DNA of 64,000 bases from CAADGN01 sp035443945 (GTDB taxonomy: Bacteria; Planctomycetota; Phycisphaerae; Phycisphaerales; UBA1924), in NCBI GenBank assembly GCA_035443945.1, contig DAOMNQ010000005.1, forward strand, positions 1 to 64,000, given 5' to 3'. The translations under genes and the position numbers were made by a program. Positions within the stretch are counted from its first letter, which is position 1; the number at the start of each line of letters is the position of its first letter. Positions 51,934 through 61,547 of the stretch are shown piece after piece. Below the pieces are notes generated by a model. That model saw nothing but the letters and a program-made list of their open reading frames with translations. It did not search any database and was not told where the DNA came from.

Positions 51934-54900
51934 TCACCCCCGCTCCCACCGCTTCTGACCGCGCTCAATCTCCACACTCTGCCCTCCAACCAGGTGCAAC
52001 GCCTCCCGACCAAGCAGCCCCGCCAGCGTCGCCAGCGCCTCGGGCGCCAGCGGGCACCGCAGCGGCGTCCCCGGCTTGATCTCGCACAGGCACTCTCCGG
52101 TGTCGATCAGCAGTTCCACCGGCACCGATGGCTGACTCCCGTTCGCCGTCCCGTTTTTCGACGGCCCCGGTCCCCCCAGGATCGCCGCGACCTCCCGCAA
52201 CGCCCGCTCCGACGACCCGTTCAGCCGCGGCTCAGACACCGTGATCCGCAGCCGCCCCCCCTGCAGCGGCACCCCGTCGATCGGCACCAGCGAGTCCGCG
52301 ATGACCTGCGCCTCGCCCCGCGACCGGTCGATCCGCCCCAGCAGGAAGAACGGCGCATCCGTTCCCAGCACGTGCCCGTACCGCGCGTACGCATCCGCGA
52401 ACAGCACCGCGTCCGCCGCACCCGACAGGTCCTCCACCGTCACCATCGCCATCTTCTGCCCCGCGCTGCGACCGTTGCGCACGACCGTCGTCCGCACCGA
52501 CTGCAACAGCACCGCAAGCCGCACCCGCGTGTCCGTCGGCAGGTCGTGAAGGTCCTGCACACGGTGCGACGCGAACACCGCGACCCACGACGACCACTGC
52601 TCCAGCGGGTGGCTCGACACGTAGAACCCCAGCGCATCCTTCTCGTTGCGAAGCGTCTCGCTCTCGCTCCACGCGGGCGCGGGCGCGAGCGGCGTCGGCG
52701 CATCCGGCGTCCCCGCCGCCTCCTCCGGCTCGCCCCCGAAGCCGAACAACTGTCCCTGCCCCGTCGCACGGTCGTGCGCCGCCTTCTGCCCCGCGGCGAC
52801 CGCCTGCTCGATCGTCGCGATCATCGCCGCGCGGCGCTCGCGCCCGTGCAGCGAGTCGAACGCGCCGCTCTTCACCAGCGCCTCGATCGTCGCCTTGTTC
52901 ACCGCGCACTGCGGCACGCGCTCGCAGAAATCGAAGATCGACGCGAAGGGCTTGTGGGAGCCATCGACTTGAAGAGAGGCATCGAGGGACCGCGGCATCG
53001 GGGCATCGAGTGAAGGCGTTTCCGACCCCTGCGCTCTCGATCCCGCGCTCGCTCCCTCCCTCTCCCGCATGATCGCCTCGATCGCCTTCGCCCCCGCCCC
53101 CTTGATCGCGCGCAGCCCGAACCGCACGTGCCCGTGGTGCGCATCCCGCGGCTCCCCCTCGTCGAACACCACCGAGAACTCCGCCTGCGACAGGTTCACG
53201 TCCGGTGGGCGCACCTCCACGCCGGTGCGCACCACGCGCCCCGTCGCCGGGTCGATGAACCGCGTGCGCTTGCAGTCCTCGAGGTAGGGCGTCCAGTCGC
53301 TCGCCTTCTGCGCCTGGCTCTCGTACGTCAGGAACGCCGCCATGTACTGGTTCGGGAAGTACGTCTTCAGGTACGCCGTCTGGTACGCCACGATCGCGTA
53401 GCCCGTCGAGTGCGACTTGTTGAACCCGTACCCCGCGAACTTCAGGATCAACTCGAACAACTCTTCCGCCGCCGATCGGCTCAGCCCGTTCCGCTCCGCG
53501 CCCTCCAGGAAGCGCGAACGCTCGGCCGCGATCGTCTTCTCCTTCTTCTTGCTGATCGCCTTGATCAGGCCGTACGCTGCGCGCAGCGGCACGCCGCCCA
53601 ACTCGTGCACGATCAGCATCACCTGTTCCTGGTACACCATCACGCCGTACGTCTCGGCCGTGTGCCGATCGACGATGGGGTGCACCCGGGGCACGCGGTC
53701 CGCCCCGTGCTTGCGGCGGTTGTAGTCCGGGATCAGGTCCATCGGCCCCGGCCGGAAGAGCGCGTTCGCGGCGATCAGGTCTTCGAGCCGGTCCGGCTTC
53801 ATCTCCGTCAGCAGCCGACGCATCCCCCCCGATTCGAACTGGAACACCCCCGTCGTGTCCGCCCGCTGAAACACCTCAAACACCCGAGGGTCGTCGTACG
53901 TGAGCCGCTCGAGGTCGAGCGGGTGCGGGCCGCCGTTGCCCTGCGTGCGTCCGACCGCCCTCCAGATCTCCTCCTCTCCCAGCCCCTCCCGGATCAGACG
54001 CTTCGCGCGCTCGATCACGCTCAGCGTCCGCAGACCGAGGAAGTCCATCTTCAGCAGGCCCATCTTCTCGCACGTCGGGCCGTCCCACTGCGTGACGATC
54101 TCGTGCTCCGCCGCGTTTGTCTGCCGGTAGAGCGGCACGATCTCGTGCAGAGGCCGCGTCGCCACGATCACGCCCGCAGCGTGGACGCCCGCGTGCCGCG
54201 CCTGCCCCTCGATGCGCCGCGCCGTGTCGATGACGCGCTTCGCCTCGGGGTCCGCCTCGTACATGGCCCGGAAGTCCGGCTCCGCCTCCAGCGCGCGGTC
54301 CAGCGTGATGCCCAACTGCTCCGGCACCTGCTTGGCGATCCGGTCCGCCTTCGCCAGCGGCACGCCCAGCACCCGCGCCACGTCGCGGATCGCCGCCCGC
54401 GCCTTGAGCGTCCCGAACGTGATGATCTGCGCCACGTGCCCGTACTTGCGGCGCACATAGTCCAGCACCTCCGCCCGCCCGTCCTGGCACAGGTCGATGT
54501 CGATGTCCGGGTACTCCGCCCGGTCCGGGTCCGTGAACCGCTCGAAGAGCAGCCCGTACCGCACCGGGCAGGCGTTCGAGAGGCCGAGCACATACCCCAC
54601 CATCGTCCCCACGCCCGACCCGCGCGCGATCGCCGGAATGCCCCGCTGCCGGCCCCAGTTCACGAAGTCCCAGACGATCAGGAAGTACGGCGAGATTCCC
54701 TTCTCGGCGAGGATGCCGAGTTCGCGGTCGAGACGGGCGCGCTCGGGCGAGGCCGCGGGAATCTCGCCGTAGCGCCACACCATGCCCGCTTCGGCCAGCA
54801 GCCGCAGCGCCCGGTCGCACTCCGCCTTCACCGCCGCCGGGTCCGTCTCGTCCCGCGTCGCGTCGTACGGCTCGAGCGTGAAGGCAGCGCAGTACGCCGT

Positions 54901-55929
54901 GTGCCACGCCGACACGTCCCCCCCGAACCGCGGGTCGTCCCGCCGCGGCAGGTCGGCATCTTCCGGGATGCGCACCCGCACCACCGGCGCGTGGCTCGCC
55001 CCGATCGGCAACTCGACGTTGCACCGCGCCGCGATCCGCACCGTGTTCGCGAGCGCCTCCTCCGCGGCGTCCGGCATCTCGCGCCGGAACAACTCCGCCA
55101 TCTGCTCCGCGCTCTTGACGTACAACTCCGGCGTGTACCGCATCCGGTTCGGGTCGTCCTTCGTCTTGCCCGTCGAGATGCAGATCAGCGAGTCATGCGC
55201 GTCGTGGTCCTCCGCCAGAAGGAAGTGCGCGTCGTTGTCGCACACCAGCGGCAGGTCCAGTTCCCGCGCCAGCCGGACCAGGTGCCCGTTGATCGCGTTC
55301 TGCTCCGGCACGTGGTGCTGCAACTCGACGAAGAACCGCGGCCCGGTCCCCTCGTCCGCGAACACCCGCGCGTGCCACCGCGCCGACTCGACCGCCGACT
55401 CCCACCCCGTCCGGTCGTCGCGCTGCACCAGCCGCAGCAGGTGCTCGCCGATCTCCGACCCGAGGTGCCCGTTGATCGCGATCAGCCCCGAGTGACGCTC
55501 CTCCAGCAACGCCCGATCGATCCGCGGCTTGAAGTAGAATCCCGTGAGGTACGCCTCCGAGCACATCGCCATCAGGTTGCGCCACCCGGTCTCGTTCTCC
55601 GCCAGCAGCACGAGGTGGTACCCGCCGTCCGCCACGCCCGTGTATGTCCGGTCGCGTCTGTCACCCGGCGCGACGTAGGCCTCGACGCCCAGGATCGGCT
55701 TTACCCCCGCCTTCCGCGCCGCCTCGTAGAACGCCACCGCCCCGTGCAGGTTCCCGTGGTCCGTCAGCGCGACGGCCGGCATCCCCAGTTCACGAACCCG
55801 CGCGACCAGACGGTCGATCCGGTTCGCCCCGTCCAGGAGCGAGTATTCCGAGTGCAGGTGGAGGTGGACGAACGGCGCGGCCGAATCACCGGCCCCGAGA
55901 AACCCCATGGATGGTGCTTCGGCGGACAT
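51934..55929 (-). CDS. dnaE: DNA polymerase III alpha subunit
   Basis: This is the main replicative DNA polymerase, 1331 residues. Its PHP domain starts FVHLHLHSEYSLLDGA (about residues 20-35), the palm has the catalytic PDIDIDLCQDGR with another Asp at KMDFLGL, and FRPGPMDLIPDYNRRK and GYGFNKSHSTGYAIVAYQTAYLK follow; an OB domain lies near the C-terminus (KMAMVTVEDLSGAADAVLF). It is longer than the usual 1150-1180 residues. About 37 residues (957-993, GASAGSRAQGSETPSLDAPMPRSLD...) are inserted just before PFASIFDFCERVP, encoded by a GGCATCGAGG-type repeat. No Shine-Dalgarno is seen before ATG 55929. Confidence 0.97.
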   Translation of the reverse strand: MSAEAPSMGFLGAGDSAAPFVHLHLHSEYSLLDGANRIDRLVARVRELGMPAVALTDHGNLHGAVAFYEAARKAGVKPILGVEAYVAPGDRRDRTYTGVADGGYHLVLLAENETGWRNLMAMCSEAYLTGFYFKPRIDRALLEERHSGLIAINGHLGSEIGEHLLRLVQRDDRTGWESAVESARWHARVFADEGTGPRFFVELQHHVPEQNAINGHLVRLARELDLPLVCDNDAHFLLAEDHDAHDSLICISTGKTKDDPNRMRYTPELYVKSAEQMAELFRREMPDAAEEALANTVRIAARCNVELPIGASHAPVVRVRIPEDADLPRRDDPRFGGDVSAWHTAYCAAFTLEPYDATRDETDPAAVKAECDRALRLLAEAGMVWRYGEIPAASPERARLDRELGILAEKGISPYFLIVWDFVNWGRQRGIPAIARGSGVGTMVGYVLGLSNACPVRYGLLFERFTDPDRAEYPDIDIDLCQDGRAEVLDYVRRKYGHVAQIITFGTLKARAAIRDVARVLGVPLAKADRIAKQVPEQLGITLDRALEAEPDFRAMYEADPEAKRVIDTARRIEGQARHAGVHAAGVIVATRPLHEIVPLYRQTNAAEHEIVTQWDGPTCEKMGLLKMDFLGLRTLSVIERAKRLIREGLGEEEIWRAVGRTQGNGGPHPLDLERLTYDDPRVFEVFQRADTTGVFQFESGGMRRLLTEMKPDRLEDLIAANALFRPGPMDLIPDYNRRKHGADRVPRVHPIVDRHTAETYGVMVYQEQVMLIVHELGGVPLRAAYGLIKAISKKKEKTIAAERSRFLEGAERNGLSRSAAEELFELILKFAGYGFNKSHSTGYAIVAYQTAYLKTYFPNQYMAAFLTYESQAQKASDWTPYLEDCKRTRFIDPATGRVVRTGVEVRPPDVNLSQAEFSVVFDEGEPRDAHHGHVRFGLRAIKGAGAKAIEAIMREREGASAGSRAQGSETPSLDAPMPRSLDASLQVDGSHKPFASIFDFCERVPQCAVNKATIEALVKSGAFDSLHGRERRAAMIATIEQAVAAGQKAAHDRATGQGQLFGFGGEPEEAAGTPDAPTPLAPAPAWSESETLRNEKDALGFYVSSHPLEQWSSWVAVFASHRVQDLHDLPTDTRVRLAVLLQSVRTTVVRNGRSAGQKMAMVTVEDLSGAADAVLFADAYARYGHVLGTDAPFFLLGRIDRSRGEAQVIADSLVPIDGVPLQGGRLRITVSEPRLNGSSERALREVAAILGGPGPSKNGTANGSQPSVPVELLIDTGECLCEIKPGTPLRCPLAPEALATLAGLLGREALHLVGGQSVEIERGQKRWERG
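52951..53060. repeat. In-frame repeat-derived insertion in dnaE
   Basis: Three imperfect GGCATCGAGG/GGCATCGGGG units lie around 52978-53010 in a 110-base insert that encodes Ser/Asp/Ala-rich peptide (PSLDAPMPRSLDAS). It sits in the finger-to-HhH linker and does not interrupt the frame. Confidence 0.6.
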
Positions 55930-56230
55930 GGATCACAATCCGTAGTAAGCAGTTCGACTGGATGGCAGTGTACGCGAAAGCGGCTCTCGTGGGCATCACC
56001 GACAGGACATCCACCGACACCGAACAGAACCCTGCGCCTGGACGCCGGACTCGTCCGTACGGACGGCGCGAGGGGAACCTACGCCGGGCATCGATCCCGC
56101 GCGCAACGGTGCGTCGGGCATGGTGCCGTATCCTCGGGCGGCATCAACGCCGCGTCGAACGGCGAACGGGTTGGTGGTTCTGTGCCTGATCGCGCGCATG
56201 GGTTGTGTCTCCCACGTGGTGCTCGTCGTG
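55930..56230. other. Divergent intergenic region, no gene seen
   Basis: This region separates dnaE and the glycosyltransferase gene. An open frame from 56120 leads into the glycosyltransferase, but its first 37 codons are not family-like. I see no clear promoter or RNA structure. Confidence 0.4.
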
Positions 56231-57565
56231 ATGCGCATCCTTCACGTCTCAACACGGCTGATTCTCGGCGGCTCGCAGGAGAACACCGTGCTCTCGTGCG
56301 AGGGGCAGGCGCGGCTGGGGCACGAGGTGCACCTGGCCTTCGGGCCGATCTACGGGCCGGAGGGGTCGCTCCTCGGGCGCGTCGAGGCGTTTAACGAGCG
56401 GTGCTCGCGCGGCGAGGAGCGGACTGCGTCGGGAGAGGCGTGCCGGCCGATCTGCATGCACGTCGTGCCGAACCTCGTGCGGGAGGTGCGACCGATCGCC
56501 GACGCGCGGTGCTACGGCGAGTTGAAGCGGCTGATCGCTTCGCTGCGGCCGGACGTGGTGCACACGCATTCGTCGAAGGCGGGCATCCTGGGGAGAGCGG
56601 CGGCACACAGCCAAAGGGCCAAAGGGCCAAAGGGCCAAAGAAGAGTCGGGCAGGAAGATCGGGAACGTGCGGTCGCTGAGTCTTCCGATTTGGCCATTTG
56701 GCCATTTGGCCATATGGCTATTTGCCACACCATCCACGGCCCGCCGTTCATGCCGGTGGAGGGGTCGCCGGTGCGCAGGGCGAAGGTGCGGATGGCGAAC
56801 CTGATGTACGTGCTCGCCGAGCGGTACGCCGCGCGACGGTGCGACGCGATTATCTCTGTCGCCGACGCGATGACCGCGCTCTTCCTCTCGCACCGGATCG
56901 GCCGCCCGGAGCAGTATGTGACGGTGCGGTCGGGGATGGAGGTCGAGTCGTTCCTGCACGCGCGGCCCGGAGAGACGCGCGAGGAGGTCCGGCGCGAACT
57001 CGGCCTCGCGCCGAGCGATTTCGTGGTCGGTACCGTCGCCCGCCTCGCGGAGCACAAGGGGCACGATGACATCCTCGACGCGCTGGGCGACGACCTGCGC
57101 GCGCACGCGGACTGGAAGTTGCTCTGGGTCGGCGACGGGTGGTGGCGGGACCGGCTGCTGGCGCGCGTTGAGGCGATGGGGCTGCGCGACCGCGTCGTCA
57201 CGACCGGCCTGGTGCCGCAGGAGCGCGTGCCCGCGATGATGCGGGCGATGGACGTGCTGGCGCACCCGTCGTACCGCGAGGGGCTGCCGCGGACGGTGCC
57301 GCAGGCGCTGCTGTGCGGCGTCGTGCCCGTGGCGTACGACGTGGACGGGACGCGGGAAGTCTGCCGCTCGGGCGAGACGGGCGTGCTCGTGCCGCTGCGC
57401 GACCTGGGTGCGCTGCGGGCGGGCGTGGTGCGGCTGTACGAGAGCCCCGAGGAGCGGCGGAGGCTCGCGGAGCGCGGGCGCGAGATGTGCCGCGTGGAGT
57501 TCAGCGCGGAACGGATGGTGCGGGATCTGGAGCGCGTGTACCAGAGCGTTCGGACCGCGCACTGA
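56231..57565 (+). CDS. GT4-family glycosyltransferase with repeat insertion
   Basis: This is a 444-residue retaining glycosyltransferase of the WcaL/CapM type. Conserved segments are MRILHVSTRLILGGSQENTV, PDVVHTHSSKAGILGR, CHTIHGPPF, VGTVARLAEHKGHDDIL and the donor-binding SYREGLPRTVPQALLCGVVPVA with its Glu. Residues about 127-166 (QRAKGPKGQRRVGQED...WPFGHMAI) are an in-frame insert made of two repeat arrays, placed between GRAAA and the HTIHG strand where homologues have only about 5-8 residues. ATG 56231 fits the fold start; no Shine-Dalgarno is clear. Confidence 0.9.
   Translation: MRILHVSTRLILGGSQENTVLSCEGQARLGHEVHLAFGPIYGPEGSLLGRVEAFNERCSRGEERTASGEACRPICMHVVPNLVREVRPIADARCYGELKRLIASLRPDVVHTHSSKAGILGRAAAHSQRAKGPKGQRRVGQEDRERAVAESSDLAIWPFGHMAICHTIHGPPFMPVEGSPVRRAKVRMANLMYVLAERYAARRCDAIISVADAMTALFLSHRIGRPEQYVTVRSGMEVESFLHARPGETREEVRRELGLAPSDFVVGTVARLAEHKGHDDILDALGDDLRAHADWKLLWVGDGWWRDRLLARVEAMGLRDRVVTTGLVPQERVPAMMRAMDVLAHPSYREGLPRTVPQALLCGVVPVAYDVDGTREVCRSGETGVLVPLRDLGALRAGVVRLYESPEERRRLAERGREMCRVEFSAERMVRDLERVYQSVRTAH
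56610..56726. repeat. Hairpin-forming double tandem array inside the GT4 gene
   Basis: The left array is GCCAAAGG x3 plus a partial unit (56610-56640). The right array is ATTTGGCC x3 plus ATATGGCT and ATTTGCC (56688-56726). The GGCCAAA and TTTGGCC cores are complementary, so the two arrays can pair around a 47-base loop. Confidence 0.85.
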
Positions 57566-57755
57566 GTTTCCGCGGTGACCGATCGCGCCATGGCCCACCA
57601 GGGTCCGGGAACAATCTTGAGCGCCTCGGCGCGGCCGAAGGCACTTGAACGGTTGCCGGGGCGGCCGCCGTCACGCCGGCGCGAGTCCCCTCGGGGAACT
57701 CGAGTTATGTGCCGCTTCCATCCGGTCGATAGATGCGGGTTAGGGAGGTGTTGCC

Positions 57756-58910
57756 ATGCTCAAGGGCGTCCAGACATCGTTCCGGCTTGCGCGCTTCGAC
57801 TCGGGGCGAGGCTGGGCGACGCCGCTGCCGAAGGAACTCGACAGCCCCTCGACGCTCGTGCTGGCGTTCGGCGGCTCGGCGTTGCGCGACGATCCCGCGC
57901 CGATCACGCAGGTCGCGGAGGGCTTCCCCGACAGTCACGTGCTCGGATGCTCGACGAGCGGGGAGATCCACGGCGCGGAACTGCACGACAAGGGGCTTTC
58001 CGTCGCGGCGTTCCGCTTCAGCCGGGCGAAGGTGCGCAGCGCGTCCGCGCCGGTGCGCTCGGCGGAGGACTCGTGCCGCGCCGGTGAACTGCTCGGCGAG
58101 CAACTCGACGCGCCGGACCTGGCGGCGGTGCTGGTGTATTCCGACGGGCTGAGCGTGAACGGGACGGAACTGGCGAGCGGGATCAACAGCGTGCTGCGCG
58201 GCCGCGCCGTCGTCACCGGCGGGCTGGCCGGCGACGGGACCGCCTTCAAGCGAACCTGGGTCGTGCGAAACGGCGAGCCGCGCGACGGGTTCATCGTGGC
58301 CGCGGGGCTGTACGGCGAGTCCGTGCGCGTGGGCCACGGCTCGATGGGCGGGTGGGATTCGTTCGGCCCGGAGCGCTTGGTCACGCGCTCGAAGGGCAAC
58401 GTGCTGCACGAGTTGGACGGCAAGCCCGCGCTCTCGCTGTACAAGACGTACCTCGGGGACCGGGCCCGCGGACTGCCGGCGACCGGGCTGCTCTTCCCGC
58501 TCGCGCTGCGATCAAACCCGCAGGACCCGAAGGTTCTGGTGCGGACGCTGCTGGCTGTGGACGAGAAGGACCAGTCGATGACCTTCGCGGGCGACATCCC
58601 CCAGGGGTCGTGCGCCCAGTTGATGCGGGCGAACATCGACCGGCTGATCTCAGGGGCCGGCTCGGCGGCTTCGCTGACCGGCGCGCTGGAACGGAAGGCG
58701 CCGTGCCTGGCCGTCGCCGTGAGTTGCGTGGGTCGCCGGCTGGTGCTCGGCGAGCGGACCGAGGAGGAACTGGAGGCCGTGCACGACGCGCTGCCCGAAG
58801 GCAGCGGGATGATCGGCTTCTACTCCTACGGCGAGATCAGCCCGTACGTCTCCGGTTCGTGCGACCTGCACAACCAAACCATGACACTCACGACGATCAG
58901 CGAGGAGTGA
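57756..58910 (+). CDS. FIST-domain sensor protein
   Basis: The 384-residue protein has an N-terminal FIST domain (LVLAFGGSALRDDP, VLGCSTSGEIHG, AAVLVYSDGLSVNGTEL, AVVTGGLAGDG) and a C-terminal FIST_C domain ending VSCVGRRLVLGERTEEELEAV and GFYSYGEISPYVSG. FIST proteins sense small molecules. NosP, a FIST protein paired with a hybrid histidine kinase, is a heme-based nitric oxide sensor. The hybrid kinase gene follows 22 bases later. AGGGAGGT lies 6 bases before ATG 57756. No heme ligand can be assigned with certainty. Confidence 0.88.
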   Translation: MLKGVQTSFRLARFDSGRGWATPLPKELDSPSTLVLAFGGSALRDDPAPITQVAEGFPDSHVLGCSTSGEIHGAELHDKGLSVAAFRFSRAKVRSASAPVRSAEDSCRAGELLGEQLDAPDLAAVLVYSDGLSVNGTELASGINSVLRGRAVVTGGLAGDGTAFKRTWVVRNGEPRDGFIVAAGLYGESVRVGHGSMGGWDSFGPERLVTRSKGNVLHELDGKPALSLYKTYLGDRARGLPATGLLFPLALRSNPQDPKVLVRTLLAVDEKDQSMTFAGDIPQGSCAQLMRANIDRLISGAGSAASLTGALERKAPCLAVAVSCVGRRLVLGERTEEELEAVHDALPEGSGMIGFYSYGEISPYVSGSCDLHNQTMTLTTISEE

Positions 58911-58932
58911 CCGCCACGCGCGAGGGTCCGTC

Positions 58933-60279
58933 ATGAATCCCGTCCTTGTCCGCCAACTCAAGCGCCTCGGCGCATCGGCGGACAGCCTCCCCGACGCGAC
59001 CACCTGGCGCGCGCTGCTGGACCGCGTGAGCGCGGCGTACGACCAGGCCGACGAGGACCGGTACACGCTCGAACGGGCGATGGCGGTCTCGTCGGAGGAA
59101 CTGCGCGAGGCGATGCAGGGGGCGCTCGCGGCCTCGCGGGCCAAGTCGCTCTTCCTCGCGAACGTCAGCCACGAGATCCGCACGCCCATGACGGCGATCG
59201 TCGGGTACACGGACATGCTGGCGGACCCCGAGTTCCCGAGCAGGGCGGAGGCCATCGAGGGCATCCGCCGCAACGCCGACCACCTGCTCGGCGTGATCAA
59301 CGACATCCTCGACCTCTCGCGGATCGAGGACGGCAAGATGACCGTCGAGAATCGCCCCTTCTCCCCGTGGCAGATCGTGCGCGAGTCGGTCGAGTTGCTG
59401 CGCCCCAAGGCGGAGGAAAAGCGGCTCGCCGTGGTGGTGGAAACGGACGGCACGACGCCCGAGCGCGTAATGGCCGACCCGCTGCGGCTCAAGCAGATCG
59501 TCATCAACCTCGTCGGCAACGCGATCAAGTTCACGCAGCACGGTCGGGTGCGCGTGGCGCTGGGTTTGGAGCGGGCACCGACGCCCAGGCTCATGATCAC
59601 CGTTGAGGACACCGGCATCGGCATGGCGGCAGACCAGGTCGACCGGCTCTTCACGCTCTTCGTGCAGGCGGACGAATCCATGGCGCGCCGCTTCGGCGGG
59701 AGCGGGCTTGGACTCTCCATCTCGCGCGCGCTGGCCCGCCTCATGGGCGGCGACATCACGATCCGCTCGTCCCTCGGCGAAGGCTCGGTGTTCACGCTCT
59801 CGATCCCGCTCGGACAGGCCGAGGAAGCCGACCCGGGCACGCCCGCGGGGGCAGAAGACGCGGAACCGGCCGACCGCGCCCCTCTGGCAGGGCGGCGCAT
59901 CCTCCTGGTCGAGGACGGCCCCGACAACCAGCGGATCATCGAGCACCACCTGCGCCGAGCGGGCGCGGAAGTGGCCGTGGCGTCGAACGGCCAGGTCGCG
60001 CTCGGCATCGTGGCGTCCGCCGCCCACGCCTTCGACCTCATCCTCATGGACATGCAGATGCCGGTCATGGACGGATACACGGCGACCGGAGTCTTGCGCT
60101 CGCGCGGTCTGCGAACGCCGATCATCGCCCTGACCGCGCACGCCATGGAGGGCGAACGGCAGCGGTGCCTCGACGCCGGGTGCGACGGGTATCTGACCAA
60201 GCCGATCACACGCGACGACCTGGTCTCCGCCGTGACCGCGTTCATCAGCGAAGGCACGCCCGAACGACGCGCCGCGTAG
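58933..60279 (+). CDS. Hybrid histidine kinase with receiver domain
   Basis: The 448-residue cytoplasmic kinase has no membrane segment: an N-terminal coiled region (about 1-70), HisKA with the phospho-acceptor His in NVSHEIRTPMTAIVGY, HATPase_c with NLVGNAIKFT, EDTGIGM and GGSGLGLSI, then a receiver domain with phospho-acceptor Asp in DLILMDMQMPVMDG and Lys in GYLTKPIT. There is no sensor domain of its own, which fits input from the FIST protein encoded directly upstream. The output is probably another phosphotransfer protein elsewhere. Confidence 0.93.
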   Translation: MNPVLVRQLKRLGASADSLPDATTWRALLDRVSAAYDQADEDRYTLERAMAVSSEELREAMQGALAASRAKSLFLANVSHEIRTPMTAIVGYTDMLADPEFPSRAEAIEGIRRNADHLLGVINDILDLSRIEDGKMTVENRPFSPWQIVRESVELLRPKAEEKRLAVVVETDGTTPERVMADPLRLKQIVINLVGNAIKFTQHGRVRVALGLERAPTPRLMITVEDTGIGMAADQVDRLFTLFVQADESMARRFGGSGLGLSISRALARLMGGDITIRSSLGEGSVFTLSIPLGQAEEADPGTPAGAEDAEPADRAPLAGRRILLVEDGPDNQRIIEHHLRRAGAEVAVASNGQVALGIVASAAHAFDLILMDMQMPVMDGYTATGVLRSRGLRTPIIALTAHAMEGERQRCLDAGCDGYLTKPITRDDLVSAVTAFISEGTPERRAA

Positions 60280-60291
60280 ACACGGACGAAC

Positions 60292-61536
<1,245 letters not shown>

Positions 61537-61541
61537 GGGGA

Positions 61542-61547
61542 AGTCTA
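61542..61547 (-). promoter_or_regulatory. Leaderless-type -10 (TAGACT) for trpB
   Basis: On the minus strand TAGACT ends 5 bases before ATG 61536, at the extreme 3' end of the upstream transporter gene. Confidence 0.45.

Noticed and set aside
53128..56394. Plus-strand open frame of 1088 codons
   Set aside because: It is antisense to dnaE and Arg/His-rich. dnaE is certain from its motifs, so this frame is a shadow.
57566..57755. Possible riboswitch before the FIST gene
   Set aside because: There is a small GAGTCCCC/GGGGAACTC hairpin, but no known riboswitch core could be recognised.
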